Assembly (NCBI GenBank): GCA_024693415.1
Contig: JAILKX010000119.1
Location: forward strand, 1-27,794
From: Bacilli bacterium
GTDB lineage: Bacteria; Bacillota_I; Bacilli_A; RFN20; CAG-826
Length of the DNA stretch: 27,794 nucleotides
Reading direction: 5' to 3'
Positions 24,135-27,794 of the stretch are shown piece after piece (position 1 is the first letter of the stretch; every line of letters begins with the position of its first letter). A model generated the notes under the pieces. The model was not told the origin of the DNA and did not search any database. It was given only the letters and a program-made list of their open reading frames with translations. A program made the position numbers and the translations under genes.

Positions 24135-25384
24135 CGCTTAAACCAATATACGCAGTGATCGATTTGAAGTCCTTCTACGCAAGTTGCGAGTGCGCCGCAA
24201 GAGGGCTCGATATCTTTACCGCGCCTTTGGTTGTGGCCGATAAAAGCAGGTCGGCGAATTCCATCGTCATGTCGGTATCACCCATCCTCAAAAAGCGTTA
24301 CAAAATACCTAACGTCTGCCGCATCCGCGATTTGCCGAATGTGCCGAATTTGATATACGCTACCCCACGGATGGCGTATTACATCACCATGAGCGCCAGG
24401 GTCGTCTCAATCTTTTTGGACTTCGTGAGCGAGGAGGACCTCCACGTCTATTCAATCGACGAATCGTTCCTATACCTCACGCCATATTTATCTTTATATG
24501 GCTGCACCGCAGAAGAGCTCTGCGCCCAAATCCAAAAGAAAATCAAAGAAAAGCTGGGCCTTGTCGCCACGTGCGGACTGGGCCCGAATATGTTCCTCGC
24601 AAAGGTATGCCTCGATAACGAAGGGAAAAAGAATCCGCCCTATATCGGGCGATGGACCTATGAGGACGTCAAAACGAAGCTCTGGGCCATCAGCCCCATC
24701 ACAAAAATCTGGGGTATATCGACCGGCATCTCAACGCGACTGGACCGCATCGGAATCCGAAGCGTAGAGGCATTGGCAAAAGCAGACCCCGCCGTGCTGC
24801 ACAAAGAGTTCGGAATCATCGGAGATCAGCTCCATGCCTTATCAAACGGCATCGACGAAACGAATATCCATGAAACATATACGCCAAAGGAGAAAAACCT
24901 GAGCATCGGGCAGACCTTGATGAAGGATTACACCTTAAGCGGAGCGAAATTATTGCTCCGCGAGATGTGCGACGACCTATGCCTAAGGCTCCGCTTAGAA
25001 GGAAAGAAGGCGGGACGTGTATCGGTTTCGCTCTATCACGGGCTGGAAATTGGAGGCGGATTTGCCAAACAGGCAACCCTCGATATCGCGACCGACGACA
25101 ACGATTCGTTATGCAACGTCGTCTATTATCTGGCGGATTGTTCGTGCTGCAACGTGACGATTCGCGGTCTAGGCATCTGCTTCTCGAAGCTTGAAGACTA
25201 TCACTCGATCCAGGGTTCTATATTCGATTCGCCGGAAGAAGAAGCGGAGAAGCGTTCTTTGAACCTTACGATAGACGATATCCAATTAAGCTACGGCAGG
25301 AATACGGTATTGCGGGCCACGTCTTTGCTTCCGGATTCGACGATCCGCGAAAGGCATGGGCAAATAGGAGGGCACAAAGCATGA
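24122..25384 (+). CDS. Y-family DNA polymerase, UvrX/YqjW (UmuC) type
   Basis: The protein of about 420 residues is a translesion polymerase of the UmuC/DinB superfamily. It shows AVIDLKSFYASCE (11-23) with metal-binding Asp14, the second catalytic motif SIDESFLYLTPY (111-122) with Asp113 and Glu114, and the helix-hairpin-helix region KIWGISTGISTRLDRIGI. A C-terminal little-finger domain follows. UvrX-type proteins bypass damaged bases and are usually paired with a YolD-like gene, as here. Starts at 24107, 24122 and 24125 (ATG) or 24098 (TTG) are all in frame. None has a ribosome site; 24122 is chosen because it follows a -10-like TATGAT and gives the usual N-terminal length. The gene overlaps the YolD-like gene by ATGA. 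An 8-bp inverted repeat spans the start region. Confidence 0.92.
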   Translation: MMEQPLKPIYAVIDLKSFYASCECAARGLDIFTAPLVVADKSRSANSIVMSVSPILKKRYKIPNVCRIRDLPNVPNLIYATPRMAYYITMSARVVSIFLDFVSEEDLHVYSIDESFLYLTPYLSLYGCTAEELCAQIQKKIKEKLGLVATCGLGPNMFLAKVCLDNEGKKNPPYIGRWTYEDVKTKLWAISPITKIWGISTGISTRLDRIGIRSVEALAKADPAVLHKEFGIIGDQLHALSNGIDETNIHETYTPKEKNLSIGQTLMKDYTLSGAKLLLREMCDDLCLRLRLEGKKAGRVSVSLYHGLEIGGGFAKQATLDIATDDNDSLCNVVYYLADCSCCNVTIRGLGICFSKLEDYHSIQGSIFDSPEEEAEKRSLNLTIDDIQLSYGRNTVLRATSLLPDSTIRERHGQIGGHKA

Positions 25385-25692
25385 GCGCAGACAGGGGAAT
25401 GATGAAATGGATGCCCTATAAGTCTTTGATAGAGCAATCCACCGTCTTGGCCAAGATGCTGTATGAGAAAAGGAAGACGCCTAGGCCTCTGATTTCCAGC
25501 GACAGGGCCGAGGAAATCAACGAAATACTGGTCCACTATGACGAGGAGCCGATAAAGGCCAAATACTGGGAAGACGGGTATCTCTATTATCTTGATGGAA
25601 CGATATCGAAGATCGACGTCATAAATCACGCCTTGTTCATCGGCGAGAAGCGTATTGCCTTTCCTAACTTAATCGATTTGCAGCGGGTATGA
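25381..25692 (+). CDS. YolD-like protein (PF08863)
   Basis: The 103-residue protein has the YolD signature DRGMMKWMPYKSL (4-16) and a short beta-rich remainder including INEILVHYDEEPIKAKYW. YolD-like proteins accompany UvrX/YqjW-type Y-family polymerases in Firmicutes and are thought to act like UmuD in controlling the polymerase; this role is known only by association. The ATG overlaps the polymerase stop as ATGA, with AGGAGG nine bases upstream inside the polymerase gene. The two are clearly co-translated. The stop codon overlaps the T tract of the terminator used by the convergent regulator gene. Confidence 0.88.
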   Translation: MSADRGMMKWMPYKSLIEQSTVLAKMLYEKRKTPRPLISSDRAEEINEILVHYDEEPIKAKYWEDGYLYYLDGTISKIDVINHALFIGEKRIAFPNLIDLQRV

Positions 25693-25723
25693 AAAACCCT
25701 CGTTGGTTCGAATTCAGCGAGGG
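25692..25723 (-). terminator. Terminator of the HTH/membrane regulator gene
   Basis: Read leftward, CCCTCGCTG (25723-25715), a 9-nt loop and CAACGAGGG (25705-25697) form a 9-bp stem with one G-U pair, followed by TTTTT (25696-25692). The T tract touches the stop codon of the convergent YolD-like gene. There is no T run on the rightward side. Confidence 0.8.
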
Positions 25724-25733
25724 CGTGTATCGG

Positions 25734-26567
25734 TTATCGAGTGATTTCGACCTTGTAATCGTTTTGATGTCGCTTATCTTTAAACGCATCATCGATCTGA
25801 CTGGCGAAGATTCCCCATAGTGGGATGGCAAGGAACACGGGCCAAGCGACTCCCCAAGCGCCCACATAGAAGCCAAGGAGGATATAGCTAGCGACCGCAA
25901 GGCCGACTACCGCTCCGGTAGAATCGGCGAGCTTCCTGTTTTTGAAGGAGCCGAAAATGCTGGGGATGATCATCACGAGCATATAAAGCGTCCACCAAGA
26001 GCCCCAAATATGAGGAATGGTGTCGCTAAGGAGCATGCCGCAAGTAACATAGACGGCGGTGACGATCAACACGGTTGCGCCGGTCACTGCGCCACTGATC
26101 TTCTCGATCCTTCTCCTGCGCTGAGCTTCTTTAAGCGATTTGACATAGACGGTGTTCCCCAAGCGGATGCAGGATGTCCTTTCACCGTTGATCGTGGCTT
26201 CGGCGCCGTCTTCGTCCCAATCATCGTCTCCATCATCGTCCAGATCTTCTAGGGTCACCTCGATCTTTCCTTCGGGGCAGCTTCCGAAAAACACGCGGGA
26301 CGTGTCTTTGTTTTCCTTGGCTTCTTCGTGTTCTTTGGTTTCGCTCGCGATCTCTTCCAAGGACTGATCCGAATTAAGAAGATCATCAAGGCTCACCCCA
26401 TAGAGCTTGGCGAGGCAGATAAGGTTGTCGGTGTCGGGAGACGCTTCCGCGCGTTCCCATTTGGATACCGCCTGACGCGAGAGGCCAAGCTTGGTGGCGA
26501 GCTCTTCCTGAGAGAGACCAGCCTTCTTTCTGAGTTCGACTAGGCGATTTGCGATTTCGATTGTCAT
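25734..26567 (-). CDS. Xre-type HTH regulator with C-terminal membrane domain
   Basis: The 277-residue protein begins with an Xre/Cro-type DNA-binding domain (about 4-60), including LSQEELATKLGLSRQAVSKWE (18-38). An acidic region rich in Asp and Glu follows (about 65-125). Four membrane helices are predicted at about 159-180, 190-206, 215-236 and 238-255. The start at 26567 is preferred because AAGGAGG lies eight bases upstream; an in-frame ATG-less extension to 26627 has no such site. Proteins with this layout are common in Firmicutes as membrane-tethered regulators, but targets are rarely known. It has its own terminator at 25692-25723. Direct control of the polymerase or glucan operon is possible but not shown. 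Confidence 0.85.
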   Translation of the reverse strand: MTIEIANRLVELRKKAGLSQEELATKLGLSRQAVSKWERAEASPDTDNLICLAKLYGVSLDDLLNSDQSLEEIASETKEHEEAKENKDTSRVFFGSCPEGKIEVTLEDLDDDGDDDWDEDGAEATINGERTSCIRLGNTVYVKSLKEAQRRRRIEKISGAVTGATVLIVTAVYVTCGMLLSDTIPHIWGSWWTLYMLVMIIPSIFGSFKNRKLADSTGAVVGLAVASYILLGFYVGAWGVAWPVFLAIPLWGIFASQIDDAFKDKRHQNDYKVEITR

Positions 26568-26689
26568 GGTGTTGTCCTCCTTGAGACGCTCAAATGGTAG
26601 CCTTGGTGTGCCAGTTGCGACTACCAACTCTGCTTTTCATGCCCGCAACTATCGGTTGCAAGTCAGGAGCAATCGGAACAATTTCGATT
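26568..26689 (-). promoter_or_regulatory. Intergenic region between aminopeptidase and HTH regulator with short inverted repeats
   Basis: Read leftward from the aminopeptidase stop, there are several imperfect dyads: AATCG/CGATT around a 9-nt centre next to the stop, GCAAC-CGATA-GTTGC, and GTTG-GTAGTCG-CAAC. They could be operators for self-control by the HTH protein. No clear terminator with a T run and no clear -35/-10 pair was identified, so co-transcription of the two genes remains possible. Confidence 0.3.
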
Positions 26690-27794
26690 TTAGATTGCCC
26701 AATTACCGTCCTTGAAAATCTGGATTTCCTGGCCGTCTTGAGTGGTGCCGACGATGTTCAGATCCTTGGATCCGATCATAAAATCGACGTGGCTCGAGGA
26801 CCAGTTTATACCTTTTTCAAGCAATTGGTCCTTATCCATATTCTCATAGCCTGGATATAGCATTCCGAACCCGCGGCCAAGCGCCAAATGGCAGGCGGCG
26901 TTTTCATCGTAGAGGGTTTCGTAGAACAAGATGCCGGTGTTATTGATCGGAGAATCATAGGGAACGAGCGCGCACTCGCCCAAATACGCGGAACCTTCGT
27001 CGATCGAGAGAATCGAGCGGAGCAGCTCCTCACCTTCTTCAGCGCCGACGTCCACCGCTTTCCCGTTCTCGAACTTCACCCAGAAGTTGCGGATGACGTT
27101 GCCTTGATAAGCAAGGGGCTTTGCAGAATAAACGATGCCCTCGGCCTCGCCTTTCCTCGGCGTGGTGAAGATCTCTTCGCTCGGGATATTGGGCTGGAAG
27201 AACGTTCCGTCGGCCAAAGTCTCGCCGCCGCCGAGCCATTTCACCTCGGGGATGAGCCCGACTTTCAGATCGGTCCCGTTGCTTGAGGTGTAATGCAAGG
27301 CGACCAGATGCATGTCGTTCAGCTTCTTGTATTGCTTTCTGAGGTTCGCGTCGTGGGCGTCCCAGTTCGCGATGCCATTGCCATCAGCCGCCCTCGAAGT
27401 CTCGAGGATGACTTCCCAAAGCTTTTCGACCGCCTTCTTCTTCGGAAGGTCGGGGAAGACCTTTTTGGCCCATTCGGGCGAGGCAGCGCCCGCGATGCAC
27501 CACTGATATTTGTCCTCACGCTTCTCGCGGTACGGGGCGAGGACTTTCATCCTCTCCTTGCGGACATAGGCCATCTTGGCGGGATTGAGGCCTTTGAGGC
27601 CATCAGGGTCCTCAGACAGGATATAGATCATGCAAGGCAAATTGTCGTTCATAAACTCCTGCTCGGCGATGTCCATAGGCGACACCTCGGCCAGGTTCTT
27701 CTTGTCGCCGCGCTTCATCGCGATGCGGCCGATTTTCTGCGAGTTCCAATTCACATATACGCGTTTTGCGCCGTTTTTGTAGCATTCATCCACG
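26690..27794 (-). CDS. ampS: M29-family aminopeptidase (AmpS/PepS), 5' end beyond the window
   Basis: An open frame of 367 codons runs to the right edge; about 40-50 N-terminal residues of the usual 410 are missing. It is a cytosolic dinuclear-metal aminopeptidase of the AmpS/PepS family that removes N-terminal residues from peptides. The family metal-site segments are all present (numbered from the first visible codon): NIPSEEIFTTP with Glu206/Glu207, LGECALVP with Glu273, NAACHLALG with His302, and SSHVDFMIGS with His335 and Asp337. The GTG at the window edge is interior, since the preceding family region (KAGAKYVHVNW-like) is already partly visible. The downstream neighbour on the same strand is the HTH regulator. 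Confidence 0.93.
   Translation of the reverse strand, partial: VDECYKNGAKRVYVNWNSQKIGRIAMKRGDKKNLAEVSPMDIAEQEFMNDNLPCMIYILSEDPDGLKGLNPAKMAYVRKERMKVLAPYREKREDKYQWCIAGAASPEWAKKVFPDLPKKKAVEKLWEVILETSRAADGNGIANWDAHDANLRKQYKKLNDMHLVALHYTSSNGTDLKVGLIPEVKWLGGGETLADGTFFQPNIPSEEIFTTPRKGEAEGIVYSAKPLAYQGNVIRNFWVKFENGKAVDVGAEEGEELLRSILSIDEGSAYLGECALVPYDSPINNTGILFYETLYDENAACHLALGRGFGMLYPGYENMDKDQLLEKGINWSSSHVDFMIGSKDLNIVGTTQDGQEIQIFKDGNWAI

Noticed and set aside
667..25692. Alternative genetic code (TGA as tryptophan) given the Tenericutes-like features
   Set aside because: TGA ends several genes in ATGA overlaps, including the polymerase gene at 25382-25384, so it is a stop here.
26568..26627. Twenty-codon N-terminal extension of the HTH regulator
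   Set aside because: AAGGAGG sits eight bases before the internal ATG at 26567, and the extension does not resemble an Xre N-terminus.
1..27794. CRISPR array, insertion sequence or prophage
   Set aside because: No regularly spaced repeats, transposase, integrase or phage structural genes are visible; the only tandem repeat is the 51-bp linker unit.

Overview
The window looks like chromosomal DNA from a low-complexity-envelope Bacillota, most likely a member of the Bacilli or an Erysipelotrichales/Tenericutes-related gut lineage. This rests on short lipoprotein signal peptides with LLASC-type lipoboxes followed by long Ser/Glu/Thr/Pro linkers, an MsmK-type shared sugar ATPase, a Firmicutes-style UvrX-like polymerase/YolD pair, strong AGGAGG ribosome sites inside operons, and no outer-membrane proteins. 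TGA is a normal stop codon: several genes are joined by ATGA overlaps. The taxonomic placement is inference.

Layout. Positions 1-37 hold the first codons of a leftward gene that runs off the window, preceded by a long leader with a terminator-like hairpin. A leftward tRNA-Ala(CGC) with its own promoter and terminator sits at 444-519, and an inverted partial copy of it lies at 312-335. From 23050 down to a strong terminator at 614-645 there is one 13-gene leftward transcription unit for capture, cutting, import and phosphorolysis of a beta-glucan. In transcription order it encodes a GH94 phosphorylase, a solute-binding lipoprotein, a membrane-anchored protein fusing beta-sandwich domains to a solute-binding domain, a permease pair, an NHL-TPR-YIP1 membrane protein, a DUF5696-like membrane-anchored protein, a second permease pair with long soluble N-terminal extensions, a surface GH144-like lipoprotein, a cytosolic GH144-like paralogue, one MsmK-like ATPase, and a 981-residue lipoprotein with about six beta-sandwich repeats. 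Most junctions are 2-30 nt gaps or 4-20 nt overlaps.

How it may work (inference). GH144 (PF10091) enzymes characterised elsewhere act on beta-1,2-glucan, and GH94 enzymes phosphorolyse beta-glucosides, so the best guess for the substrate is beta-1,2-glucan or sophoro-oligosaccharides. The surface GH144 lipoprotein, the multi-domain lipoprotein and possibly the DUF5696 protein would bind or cut the polymer. The two binding proteins would pass oligosaccharides to one or both permease pairs, powered by the single ATPase. The cytosolic GH144 and GH94 would finish breakdown to glucose 1-phosphate and glucose. The roles of the YIP1/NHL protein, the DUF5696 protein and the permease extensions are not known and are the most novel part of the window.

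Divergent from this operon is a rightward SipW/Sec11-like signal peptidase (23193-23900). It is followed by a rightward Y-family DNA polymerase and YolD-like pair (24122-25692), a leftward HTH/membrane regulator (25734-26567), and a leftward M29 aminopeptidase cut by the right edge. The first genes of three units (GH94, signal peptidase, polymerase) have no visible Shine-Dalgarno sequence, and -10-like elements lie very close to their start codons, suggesting leaderless or near-leaderless mRNAs.
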